Below, piece after piece: positions 41,827-50,127 of a stretch of DNA of 64,000 bases. A program made the position numbers and the translations under genes. This DNA is from Micromonospora sp. DSM 45708 (GTDB taxonomy: Bacteria > Actinomycetota > Actinomycetes > Mycobacteriales > Micromonosporaceae): assembly GCF_039566955.1 (NCBI RefSeq), contig NZ_CP154796.1, positions 5,456,001 through 5,520,000 on the forward strand. Direction: 5' to 3'. The stretch's first letter is position 1; the number at the start of each line of letters is the position of its first letter. The notes below the pieces were generated by a model, which saw only the letters and a list, made by a program, of their open reading frames with translations, made no database searches and had not been told where the DNA came from.

Positions 41827-42774
41827 ATGCGCATCGTGGTACTGACCGGCGGCATCGGGGGCGCCCGGTTCCTGCTCGGCGTCCGGGCGTACGCCCGGGA
41901 GACGGGTGCCGACGTGACCGCCGTGGTCAACGTCGGCGACGACCTGCTGCTGCACGGGCTGAAGGTCTGCCCCGACCTGGACAGCGTGCTCTACACGCTG
42001 GGCGGCGGCGCCGATCCGGAGCGTGGCTGGGGGCGGGTCGGTGAGACCTGGACGGTGAAGACCGAACTGGCCGCGTACGGGGCGGAGCCGAGCTGGTTCG
42101 GCCTCGGCGACAAGGACCTCGCCACCCACCTGGTGCGCACCTCCATGCTCAACGCCGGCTACCCGCTGTCCCAGGTCACCGAGGCGCTGGCCACCCGCTG
42201 GCAGCCCGGCGTACGCCTGCTGCCGGCCACCGACGAGCGCCTGGAGACCCACGCGGTCATCTCCGACGAGCAGGGGCGGCGGGCGGTCCACTTCCAGGAG
42301 TGGTGGGTGCGGTACCGGGCCGCCGTACCCACCGAGCAGTTCGTCTTCGTCGGCGCGGAGGCGGCGAAGCCCGCGCCCGGCGTGGTCGAGGCGATCGCCG
42401 CCGCGGACGTGGTGCTGATCGCGCCGAGCAACCCGGTGGTCAGCGTCGCCCCGGTGCTGGCCGTGCCCGGCCTGCGTGAGACGGTGGTCGGCGGTCCGGC
42501 CCCGGTGATCGGGGTGTCGCCGATCATCGGCGGCGCGCCGGTACGCGGCATGGCCGACCGCTGCCTGGCCGTGCTGGGCGTCGAGTGCAGCGCGGCCGGG
42601 GTGGGCGCCCTCTACGGCAGCCGGTCCGGCGGCGGGCTGCTCGACGGCTGGCTGGTCGCCCCGGAGGACGAGGACGCCGTGGTGCCGGGGGTGACCGTCC
42701 GCGCGGCGCCGCTGCGGATGACCGACGAGGCGGCGACCGCCGCGATGGTGCGCGCCGCGTTGGAGTTGATGTGA
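41827..42774 (+). CDS. fbiA: 2-phospho-L-lactate / phosphoenolpyruvyl transferase of F420 synthesis
   Basis: 315 residues from the ATG at 41827; a GGAAGG 9 nt upstream favours it over the ATG at 41818. Joins the activated phospholactyl or phosphoenolpyruvyl group to FO to give (dehydro-)F420-0. CofD/FbiA motifs: LTGGIGGARFLLG, VNVGDDLLLHGL, CPDLDSVLYTLGG and SNPVVSVAPVL. The next gene starts inside its stop (ATGTGA), so FbiA and FbiB are coupled. Confidence 0.95.
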   Translation: MRIVVLTGGIGGARFLLGVRAYARETGADVTAVVNVGDDLLLHGLKVCPDLDSVLYTLGGGADPERGWGRVGETWTVKTELAAYGAEPSWFGLGDKDLATHLVRTSMLNAGYPLSQVTEALATRWQPGVRLLPATDERLETHAVISDEQGRRAVHFQEWWVRYRAAVPTEQFVFVGAEAAKPAPGVVEAIAAADVVLIAPSNPVVSVAPVLAVPGLRETVVGGPAPVIGVSPIIGGAPVRGMADRCLAVLGVECSAAGVGALYGSRSGGGLLDGWLVAPEDEDAVVPGVTVRAAPLRMTDEAATAAMVRAALELM

Positions 42775-43856
42775 GGCTGGAGATCCTGCCGGTGCCGGGC
42801 ATCGGCCATGTGACCGAGGGCGACGACCTGGCGGCGCTGATCGCCGGCGCGGCGCCCTGGCTGCGCGACGGCGACGTGCTGGTGGTCACCAGCAAGATCG
42901 TGTCGAAGGCGGAGGGCCGACTGGTCGACGTGCCCGCCGACGGTCCGGAGCGGCTCGCCGCGCGGGACCGGGTGCTGGCCGCCGAGACCGCCCGGGTGGT
43001 CGCCTCCCGGGGCGCGACCCGGATCGTGCAGACCCACCACGGGTTCGTGATGGCCTCCGCCGGCATCGACGCGTCCAACGTGGACAAGACCCGGCTGGTG
43101 CTGCTGCCGGTGGACCCGGACGCGTCGGCCCGGGCGTTGCGGGCCGCGCTGCGCGAGCGGCACGGTCTCGACGTCGCGGTCATCGTCAGCGACACCATGG
43201 GCCGCCCGTGGCGCAACGGCCTGACCGACGTGGCGCTCGGCGTGGCCGGCATGCCGGCGATCCGCGACCACCGGGGCGAGGTCGACCCGTACGGCAACGA
43301 GCTCCAGCTCACCCAGATGGCGGTGGTCGACGAGCTGGCCGGCGCCGGCGAGCTGATCAAGGGCAAGTGCGACCAGGTGCCCGTCGCCGTGGTCCGCGGT
43401 TACCTCGGCGCGGCCCGGGACGACGACGAGGGCGCCCGCGCGCTGGTGCGGGACGCCTCGCTGGACCTCTTCTCGCTGGGCACCGCCGAGGCGCGCGCCG
43501 CCGGCCTGCGGGCGGCGGCCACGCTCCCCGAGGGCACCGGGCCGACGCCCCCCGACCCGGCCGCGGTGGACCGGGCGATCGCCGCGGTCGCCGACGTGGT
43601 CGCCCCGGGCACCGTGTTCACCCACGTCACCGACGAGGAGGTACGCGCCGGATTCGCCGCCACCGTGCCCGACTGGCCGGCCACGGCCACCGGTCTGCTG
43701 CTCGGCGCGGCGCCGACGCCGGTGGACCGGCCGGACCTGGTGCGGTTCGGCGCCGACCTGCAACGCCTGCGCACCGCGCTGGCCGCCGAGGGCATCGGGT
43801 CCGTGCTGCTGCCACCACCGGCGGGCAGCACCGCCAGCGCCACGCTGGCGCTCTGA
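42771..43856 (+). CDS. fbiB: Coenzyme F420-0:L-glutamate ligase, without nitroreductase domain
   Basis: 361 residues, GTG at 42771 overlapping the fbiA stop. Adds gamma-linked glutamates to F420-0. CofE-type motifs are present: ILPVPGIGHVTEGDDLA, DVLVVTSKIVSKAEG, SNVDKTRLVLLP, VIVSDTMGRPWR and LTQMAVVDELAGAGELIKGK. Mycobacterial FbiB is about 450 residues with a C-terminal FMN nitroreductase-fold domain; here only about 110 residues follow the ligase and they show no nitroreductase pattern. If the dehydro route is used, reduction must be done by another protein. Confidence 0.92.
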   Translation: MRLEILPVPGIGHVTEGDDLAALIAGAAPWLRDGDVLVVTSKIVSKAEGRLVDVPADGPERLAARDRVLAAETARVVASRGATRIVQTHHGFVMASAGIDASNVDKTRLVLLPVDPDASARALRAALRERHGLDVAVIVSDTMGRPWRNGLTDVALGVAGMPAIRDHRGEVDPYGNELQLTQMAVVDELAGAGELIKGKCDQVPVAVVRGYLGAARDDDEGARALVRDASLDLFSLGTAEARAAGLRAAATLPEGTGPTPPDPAAVDRAIAAVADVVAPGTVFTHVTDEEVRAGFAATVPDWPATATGLLLGAAPTPVDRPDLVRFGADLQRLRTALAAEGIGSVLLPPPAGSTASATLAL

Positions 43857-43897
43857 CCGGCCCCGGGCCCACGCCCCGCCCCGCCGCCCGGCGCCCC

Positions 43898-43953
43898 GGC
43901 GGCACGGCGGCACGGCGGCACGGCGGCACGGCGGCACGGCGGCACGGCGGCAC
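43898..43953. repeat. Seven tandem copies of GGCGGCAC
   Basis: A 56-bp perfect array of an 8-bp unit, 41 nt after fbiB and 24 nt before the end of the converging ArsR-like gene. Each unit is not a multiple of three, and the array is in no real gene. A candidate variable-number repeat. Confidence 0.95.
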
Positions 43954-43977
43954 GCTGACCGGCCGGCCCCGGCGCGG

Positions 43978-44973
43978 TCAGGCGTCGAGGACGGCGCGGC
44001 CCAGCGGGGTCAGCGTGTGCAGCACGGTGTTGCGGTCCCGGTGGCTGACCAGCAGCCCCGCGTTACGCAGCACGGTGGTGTGCTGGCTGGCCGCGGCGGC
44101 GGAGATGCGCAGCCGTCGGGCCATCTCGCCGGTGGTGCAGCCCTCGTCGGCGACCTGGAGCACCGCCGCGCGGGTGCGGCCGAGCAGCGCGGCGAGCGCC
44201 TCGCCCTGTCCGGCGCCGTCCCGGGCGGCGCCGTTGCCGGGCGTGAGGCCGCCGAGCCGGTCGACCGGGTAGACCAGCACCGGGGGCAGCGTCGGATCGA
44301 CAAGCGCCACCGGGGTGCGGGAACAGAAGAAGGACGGGACGAGCAGCAGCCCCCGGCCGTCCAGGTGCAGCTCCCGGCTGTCCGGGTAGTCGAGCACCTC
44401 GAGCACCCCGCCGCCCCACCGCATGGCGGGTCGCAGGCTGGCGAGCAGCCCTTCGGCGCCACCGTCGAGCATGGCTCGGGCGCGTCGGGCCCGGTCCGCC
44501 TCGACGGCGGCCTGGACCCGGGCCCAGTAGGGCGTGACGGCCAGGGACTGGTAGCGCGCCATGCTGTCGGTGAGGTTCTGCAACACCTCGGGTTCGCCCC
44601 GGACGAGCGCGGTCGCCGAGGGCGGCAGCGGGGTCTCCGCGGCGAGCATGGTCAGGTCGCGGCGCAGCATTCCGCGCGGGGTGCCGCGGACCGCCTCCAA
44701 CCCCGCCTCGATGCCGTCCTTGCTGGCGGACGGCGTGAGGAAGTCGGGAAAGTAGCCGCGCGGTGGATTGAGCGCGAGGAGCAACCGGTAGTGCTCGGCG
44801 CCGTTGTCGGCCCGCAGCCCCTGCGCGACGGCGCGTCGCCAGGTGGTCATCATGGGGTCACGGCCGCGGCCCTGGAGCAGGTGCAGGCTGAGGACCAACT
44901 CCCAGAGCGGGTCCGCGGCCGGGGCGACCCGGGTCCGCAGAATGTCCTCACTCGAGAAAATGATCTTCAGCAT
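43978..44973 (-). CDS. ArsR-type winged-helix regulator (DUF5937-like)
   Basis: 331 residues from the ATG at 44971-44973. The N-terminal part (LKIIFSSEDILRTRVAPAADPLWELVLSLHLL) is the DUF5937 type opening. The C-terminal 75 residues are a winged helix (LLGRTRAAVLQVADEGCTTGEMARRLRISAAAASQHTTVLRNAGLL, core CTTGEMARRL). No metal-binding Cys pair is obvious, so the signal is unlikely to be arsenic-like metal. Target unknown; the 246-nt upstream gap holds no gene but could carry its promoter. Confidence 0.82.
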   Translation of the reverse strand: MLKIIFSSEDILRTRVAPAADPLWELVLSLHLLQGRGRDPMMTTWRRAVAQGLRADNGAEHYRLLLALNPPRGYFPDFLTPSASKDGIEAGLEAVRGTPRGMLRRDLTMLAAETPLPPSATALVRGEPEVLQNLTDSMARYQSLAVTPYWARVQAAVEADRARRARAMLDGGAEGLLASLRPAMRWGGGVLEVLDYPDSRELHLDGRGLLLVPSFFCSRTPVALVDPTLPPVLVYPVDRLGGLTPGNGAARDGAGQGEALAALLGRTRAAVLQVADEGCTTGEMARRLRISAAAASQHTTVLRNAGLLVSHRDRNTVLHTLTPLGRAVLDA

Positions 44974-45219
44974 GGAGAGCGCTCCCGGGTGGACGGCGGA
45001 GGTGCCCGCCACCCCTGGCACTTTACCCGCCGGCAGTAATCTCCATCTTTAAGCGTGACGTGAAAGACCTCGACGGTAGGGCGGCCGGTTCGGCAGACTC
45101 TTCCTTGCCCGCCGACGCCGGGGCGCAGTGTCGACCCGGGCGCCGGCTGACGGGCGTGGCCGGACGGCACCACGAGGGTCTGCGGATTTCGTTCCGCAGG
45201 GGTGCCGTCCGGTCGTCGC

Positions 45220-46260
45220 TCATCCGATCCAGAGCGCCACCCGGTGGTCCTCGTCGGTCACGTAATAGCAGCGCCCGGCCGCCTCGGCCAACCCTTCCAC
45301 GTGGTGGAACGGCGCCAGGTCCGCCACCAGCTCCGCGCCCACCCGGGCGTCGTCGGCGGCGGTGTGCCGGAACCGCACGTGGCGGGACGTCACCTCGCCG
45401 CCGTGCGGGTGGTCGTCGAGCAGCACCGAACCCTTGCCCAGCGCGTCGATCGACCCGATCACCGCCGCGTAGCCGCCGTCGTCGGTCGGCGTGATCGCGC
45501 GGAAGCCGGCCAGCGCCCCGGCCGGCGTCACCCCGGTCAGCGCGTACGCCCCGAGCGCCCGGGGCCAGCGCGTGCCCGCCTCGTCGAACATCCCCGCCAC
45601 CCCGGTCAGCTCGACGTAGATCGGCTCACCCGCGGCGGTCACCGGGAACCGCAGCCCGAGCAGCACCGTCCCGTCCGGCGTGAACGCCGCCGCCTCCACG
45701 TTGAGCGGCAGGTCGTCCTCGGCCAGCCGGCCCACCCAGCCCTTGGCCCGGGCGGTGCCCCGCGCCACGGTCTCCGACACGAACCGCCGCCGGACGTTCT
45801 CGCCCGGGGGCAGCGTGGTCAGCGGCGCGGCGACGAGCGCGTCGTTGATCGCCCGATGCAGCCGGAACCGGTTACGGACCACGTGCACGGCGAGCGGCCC
45901 GGACACCGCGTCGTCCTCCCGGAACCGGGCCACGAACGCACGCCGGGGCCGCAACGGCCCACCCTTCGACCCGAAGTGCGAGCCGAAGACGTACACCCAG
46001 CCGTCGTGGTGGGCGAGCGCCTCGCCGTCCTCGGTACGCCCGTTCTCCCGGCCCGCGTCGGCGGGCACGTGGTGCGCCACCCACTCACCGTCGTCGCGTT
46101 CCAGCAGCAACGCCAGGCACCGCTCGACCGGCCCCTCGTCCAGCACGGTCCAGAAGCCGCGCCGCGCGCCGTGCGCCCGCAGCAGTGTCGGTGAGCGGAC
46201 CGGCAGCAGATCGCTCGCCTCGTTGCCGGCCACCAGGAACTCGACGAGTCGTAGGGTCAC
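45220..46260 (-). CDS. Conserved protein of unknown function, beta-propeller-like
   Basis: 346 residues, GTG start at 46258-46260. Repeated beta-type segments: EAAAFTPDGTVLLGLRFPV, VYVFGSHFGSKGGPLRP, VIGSIDALGKGSVLLDD and CYYVTDEDHRVALWIG, in the style of phytase- or DUF3616-like beta-propellers. No signal peptide. No catalytic residue can be named. It is divergent from the Nudix gene with only 39 nt between starts, so both share one small promoter region. Confidence 0.65.
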   Translation of the reverse strand: MTLRLVEFLVAGNEASDLLPVRSPTLLRAHGARRGFWTVLDEGPVERCLALLLERDDGEWVAHHVPADAGRENGRTEDGEALAHHDGWVYVFGSHFGSKGGPLRPRRAFVARFREDDAVSGPLAVHVVRNRFRLHRAINDALVAAPLTTLPPGENVRRRFVSETVARGTARAKGWVGRLAEDDLPLNVEAAAFTPDGTVLLGLRFPVTAAGEPIYVELTGVAGMFDEAGTRWPRALGAYALTGVTPAGALAGFRAITPTDDGGYAAVIGSIDALGKGSVLLDDHPHGGEVTSRHVRFRHTAADDARVGAELVADLAPFHHVEGLAEAAGRCYYVTDEDHRVALWIG

Positions 46261-46299
46261 CGCGTCAGGGTACGGAGGTCGCGCTCGTACAGTGTCCGG

Positions 46300-46878
46300 G
46301 TGCCCGACACCTTCCGCACCGCGTACGCCGACCTGCACGCCGATGCCACGGCGGCGCTGAGCCGCTGGACGGCGACCAGCCCGGCCGCCGCCGCCGACCG
46401 GGACCGGACGCTGGCGCTGCTGGCCGCCGGGCCGGTGGCGATGAGCCGCGCGCACCGGCCCGGACACGTCACCGCCAGCGCGCTGGTCCTCGACCCGACC
46501 GGCGGCCGGGTGCTGCTCTGCCTGCACGGCAAGTTCCACAAGTGGGTGCAGCTCGGCGGCCACTGCGAGCCCGGCGACCGGACGCTGGCGACGGCCGCGC
46601 TGCGCGAGGCCACCGAGGAGTCCGGGATCGCCGGCCTGACCCTGGACCCGGAGCCGATCGACGTGGACGTGCACCCGGTCGCCTGCCAGGGCGGTTCGCT
46701 GCACTACGACGTCCGGTACGCCGTGTTCGCCCCGCCCGGCGCGGTCGAACGGGTCAGCGACGAGTCCGAGGCGCTGGGCTGGTTCCCGCCGGACCGGCTG
46801 CCGGAACCGCTGGCCGGCGGGACCGCCCAACTGGTGGCGCCCGCGCTGGCGGCACTGGCCCGCCGCGCCGCCGGGTGA
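46300..46878 (+). CDS. Nudix hydrolase
   Basis: 192 residues, GTG start. The Nudix box is GHCEPGDRTLATAALREATEESGI in outline (GHCEPGD, then LREATEESGI): the REATEE metal-binding core is intact, while the first conserved acidic position holds Asp in place of Glu. A helical N-terminal extension of about 60 residues precedes it. Substrate unknown. Converges on manC with 13 nt between stops. Confidence 0.88.
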   Translation: MPDTFRTAYADLHADATAALSRWTATSPAAAADRDRTLALLAAGPVAMSRAHRPGHVTASALVLDPTGGRVLLCLHGKFHKWVQLGGHCEPGDRTLATAALREATEESGIAGLTLDPEPIDVDVHPVACQGGSLHYDVRYAVFAPPGAVERVSDESEALGWFPPDRLPEPLAGGTAQLVAPALAALARRAAG

Positions 46879-46891
46879 CGGCGCGGCCGGC

Positions 46892-47983
46892 TCAGACCAG
46901 GCCCTCCTCGCCGCGCTCCTTGAGCTGGTCGACGATCTTCTTCACGTCCTGTGCCCGGTCCCGGGGGCAGACCAGCAGCGCGTCCGGGGTGTCCACCACG
47001 ATCAGGTCGTGCACGCCGACGGTGGCGACCAGGCGGCCGGAGTGCGGCACCACCACGGTGCCGGTGGTGTCGTGCAGCAGCACACCCGGCTTCGCGTCGC
47101 CGCCGAGCACCACGTTGCCGGCGGCGTCGGTCGGCAGCACCTCGCTGAGCGTGTGGAAGTCGCCGACGTCGTTCCAGCCGAAGTCGCCGGGCACGGTCGC
47201 CACCCGGCCGGCGGTCGCCGCGCCCTCCATCACCGCGTAGTCGACCGAGATCTTCGGCAGCGTCGGCCACACCGTGCCGAGCACGTCGTCCTGTTGCGGG
47301 GCGCCCCAGGCCGCCGCGATCGCGGTGATCCCGGCGTGCAGCGCCGGCTGCTGGCGGGCCAGCTCGGCCAGGAAGACGTCCACCCGCCAGACGAACATGC
47401 CGGCGTTCCAGAGGTGCCGGCCGGAGCGCAGGTAACCCTCCGCCACCTCGGCCGCAGGCTTTTCCTTGAACTCGCGTACCGGCCGCAGCGGCCCGTCACC
47501 GACCGGGTCGCCGGTTTCCAGGTAGCCGTAGCCGGTCTCCGGCCGGGTCGGGGTGATGCCCACCGTCATCAGCAACCCCTGCTCGGCGCCGCGGATCGCC
47601 TGCCGCACCACCTCGGCCCAGCCGGCCGGGTCGGCGATCAGGTGGTCGGCGGCGAACGCGCCCATCACCGCCTCCGGGGCGCGGTCGGCGATCACCGCGG
47701 CGGCCAGCGCGATGGCCGCGCAGGAGTCCCGTGGCGACGGCTCGACCAGGATGTTCTCCTCCGGCACGCCAGCCAGTTGCCGGGCCACCGCCGCGGCGTG
47801 CGCGGCCCCGGTGACCACCAGTGTGCGTTCCGGTGTGGTCAGCGGCCCCAACCGGTCCACCGTGGCCTGCAACAGCGAGGCGGAGGTGCCGGTCAGCGGG
47901 TGGAGGAACTTGGGATGGCCGGCGCGGGACAGTGGCCACAACCTTGTGCCGCTGCCGCCCGCCGGGATGACGGCGTAGAACAT
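46892..47983 (-). CDS. manC: Mannose-1-phosphate guanylyltransferase
   Basis: 363 residues. Makes GDP-mannose from mannose-1-phosphate and GTP. N-terminal nucleotide-binding motif IPAGGSGTRLWPLSR, then FAADHLI, FKEKPAAEVAEGYL, NAGMFVWR and KISVDYAVMEGA. It lacks the C-terminal isomerase cupin of the bifunctional enzymes, in keeping with the separate manA in the window. ATG at 47981-47983 chosen; a GTG two codons upstream is possible, and neither has a clear ribosome site. Confidence 0.93.
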   Translation of the reverse strand: MFYAVIPAGGSGTRLWPLSRAGHPKFLHPLTGTSASLLQATVDRLGPLTTPERTLVVTGAAHAAAVARQLAGVPEENILVEPSPRDSCAAIALAAAVIADRAPEAVMGAFAADHLIADPAGWAEVVRQAIRGAEQGLLMTVGITPTRPETGYGYLETGDPVGDGPLRPVREFKEKPAAEVAEGYLRSGRHLWNAGMFVWRVDVFLAELARQQPALHAGITAIAAAWGAPQQDDVLGTVWPTLPKISVDYAVMEGAATAGRVATVPGDFGWNDVGDFHTLSEVLPTDAAGNVVLGGDAKPGVLLHDTTGTVVVPHSGRLVATVGVHDLIVVDTPDALLVCPRDRAQDVKKIVDQLKERGEEGLV

Positions 47984-48047
47984 CAGCACATCATGCCCGA
48001 AGCGGGCGAGCCGCCACGGCGGATGAGGCGGCGCGCCGCACCGCCGG

Positions 48048-49193
48048 TCAGGAGCGGGCCCGCCGCCAGGCGGCGATGTGCACCTCGGCGCTGGACTCCC
48101 AGGTGAACTCCTTGGCCCGGTCGAAGCCGGCCTTGGCCAGCGACAGCCGCCGCTGCTCGTCGTCGAGCAGGGCGCCCAGGTCGGCGGCGATCTGATCCGG
48201 GTCCTCGCTGGTGTACGCCACCGCGTCGCCGCCCACCTCGGGCAGGGACAGCCGCGGCGTGGTGAGCACCGGCGCGGCGCACGCCATCGCCTCCAGGATC
48301 GGCAGCCCGAAGCCCTCGCCGTAGGACGGGTAGGCGGCGACCAGCGCGCCGCCGAGGAAGCCCGGCAGGTCGGCGTAGCGCAGGTAGCCGGGGCGCAGCA
48401 GCCGCAGGTGCGACGGGACCTCGGCCACCGCGCGGTCGATGTCGTCGTCGTGCCCCTGGCCGCCGGCCACCACCAGCACCGGCGGGTTCGGCCGGTCGGC
48501 CACCGCCCGGGCCCAGCCGCGGATCAGGTTGGGGACGTTCTTGCGCGGCTCCTTGGCGCCGAGGAACGCGATGTAGCTGTTGTCGCCCAGCCCCAGCCGG
48601 GCCCGGACCCGGGCCTTCTCCTCGTCGCCCGGCGCGTGGAAGGCGGCCTGGTCGACACCGTGGTAGGCGACGTCGATCCGGGTCGGGTCGGCGTCCAGCA
48701 GCCGGATCAGCTCGTCCCGGGTGGCCTTGCTCGGCACGATCACCCGGGCGGCGCGGCGCAGCGAGGTCTTGATCGCGCTGCGGAAGAACGTCCGGCGCGA
48801 CTTGTCGTAGTGCTCCGGCTCGGTGAAGAACGTCGCGTCGTGCACGGTGACCGTCACCGGACACCCGGCCCGAAGCGGACAGGTGTAGAACGGCGAGTGC
48901 AGCACCTCCGCGCCGACCTGCTGGGCCAGCAGCGGCAGGCCGGTCTGCTCCCAGGCGAGCCGCGCCGGCCGGTGCGCCACCGCCGCCGGCGCCGGGACGA
49001 TCTCGGCCCCGGGCAGCATCCGGGTGTAGCGCTCCAGGTCGGTGCGGAGGCTGACCACCGCCAGGTCCACGCCGTCGCCGCAGACCCGGCCGAGCGCGCC
49101 GAGCAGGCCGTCGACGTATCGACCGACGCCGCCGCGGTCGGCGGGGACACTCGTGGCGTCGATGAGAACGCGGGGCGGGCGACCGGCGGTCAC
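48048..49193 (-). CDS. Glycosyltransferase family 4 (GT-B fold), probable mannosyltransferase
   Basis: 381 residues, ATG start. GT-B enzyme: N-terminal acceptor domain beginning RVLIDATSVPADRGGVGRYV, linker HDATFFTEPEHYDKSRR, and the donor domain with FLGAKEPRKNVPNLI and SYGEGFGLPILEAMACAAPV, whose E(x7)E sugar-nucleotide motif is seen in EGFGLPILEAM. Lies directly upstream of manC on the same strand, so GDP-mannose is the likely donor and an envelope glycan or glycolipid the likely product. Cytoplasmic-face membrane association expected. Confidence 0.88.
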   Translation of the reverse strand: MTAGRPPRVLIDATSVPADRGGVGRYVDGLLGALGRVCGDGVDLAVVSLRTDLERYTRMLPGAEIVPAPAAVAHRPARLAWEQTGLPLLAQQVGAEVLHSPFYTCPLRAGCPVTVTVHDATFFTEPEHYDKSRRTFFRSAIKTSLRRAARVIVPSKATRDELIRLLDADPTRIDVAYHGVDQAAFHAPGDEEKARVRARLGLGDNSYIAFLGAKEPRKNVPNLIRGWARAVADRPNPPVLVVAGGQGHDDDIDRAVAEVPSHLRLLRPGYLRYADLPGFLGGALVAAYPSYGEGFGLPILEAMACAAPVLTTPRLSLPEVGGDAVAYTSEDPDQIAADLGALLDDEQRRLSLAKAGFDRAKEFTWESSAEVHIAAWRRARS

Positions 49194-49343
49194 GGGGCGA
49201 CTCCTCAGGTGGCACGGTTGTGGGGAAGAACACTGCCGGCAAGCCTACGCCGGGCGGGCCGCCCTACGCTGACTGCGACCCGACGGTACGCCGACTTGCC
49301 GTCGTCATCGAGTACGCACTCCGGGCGCGTATCGTTCGCGCCG

Positions 49344-50033
49344 ATGGCCGACAACATTGCCCGGGTGTTCGCCGACGCGATCGCGCCCGATCCCACCAGA
49401 CCGCTGCTGACCTGGTACGACGACGCCACCGGGGAGCGCACCGAACTCTCCGGCGCGACGCTGGCGAACTGGGTGGCCAAGACCGCCAACCTGCTCGTGG
49501 ACGAGGTCGGCACCGCACCGGACGAGATGGCCGGCGTGTTGCTGCCGCCGCACTGGCAGACCGCCGCGGTGCTGCTCGGCTGCTGGTCGGCGGCGTTGAC
49601 GGTGGTCGACGCGCCGGGCCCGGTGGAGGTGCTGTTCACCGCCGTCGACCGGGTCGACGAGGCGGCCCGCTGGCCGGCCGGCGAGCGCTACGCGCTGGCG
49701 CTGGACCCGTTCGCGCTGCCGATGCGGCAGGTACCGGCCGGCTGCACCGACTTCGTGTCGGCGGTACGCGGGCACGGCGACCACTTCACCCCGTACCCCT
49801 CCGGTGGCGAGGGGGACGCGGCGCTGCTGGCCCGCGCGGCGGCCCGCGCCACGGAGCTGGGCCTCACCCCCGGCGACCGCCTGCTGGTCGACGTGACCCG
49901 GCACCCCGACCCGGTCGACTGGCTGCTGGCCCCGCTGACCGCCCGCGCCACGGTGGTCGCCTGCGCCCACCCCACCCCGGCCCACCTGACGACCCGCGCC
50001 GCGACGGAGCGAACCACCCACACGCTGTCCTGA
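49344..50033 (+). CDS. TIGR03089 family protein (truncated AMP-ligase-like)
   Basis: 229 residues from the ATG at 49344. The first half resembles the N-terminal part of AMP-forming ligases (LTWYDDATGERTELSGATLANWVAKTANLL, and VLLPPHWQTAAVLLGCW), but the ATP-binding P-loop and catalytic C-terminal domain are absent, as expected for TIGR03089. Function unknown. A TATCGT 8 nt before the ATG suggests a leaderless promoter. Divergent from the glycosyltransferase gene. Confidence 0.85.
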   Translation: MADNIARVFADAIAPDPTRPLLTWYDDATGERTELSGATLANWVAKTANLLVDEVGTAPDEMAGVLLPPHWQTAAVLLGCWSAALTVVDAPGPVEVLFTAVDRVDEAARWPAGERYALALDPFALPMRQVPAGCTDFVSAVRGHGDHFTPYPSGGEGDAALLARAAARATELGLTPGDRLLVDVTRHPDPVDWLLAPLTARATVVACAHPTPAHLTTRAATERTTHTLS

Positions 50034-50049
50034 CCCCACCCCCTCCCTC

Positions 50050-50120
50050 GCGATCTTGCGGTTGCCGCCCCGGTTCCGGGCGATTCACCCCTTTCGCCTG
50101 GGCAGCAAGTGCAAGATCGC
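50050..50120. repeat. 21-bp imperfect inverted repeat between converging genes
   Basis: Arms GCGATCTTGCGGTTGCCGCCC (50050-50070) and the mirrored arm ending GCAAGATCGC (50100-50120) match at 18 of 21 positions around a 29-nt loop. It fills the gap between the TIGR03089 gene and the acetoacetyl-CoA synthetase gene and probably serves as a terminator. The GATCTTGC/GCAAGATC ends resemble dispersed palindromes I recall from Micromonospora genomes. Confidence 0.75.
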
Positions 50121-50127
50121 CGGAGGG

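Noticed and set aside
43898..43953. CRISPR array
   Set aside because: The 8-bp units are adjacent with no spacers. No repeat-spacer pattern was found anywhere in the window.
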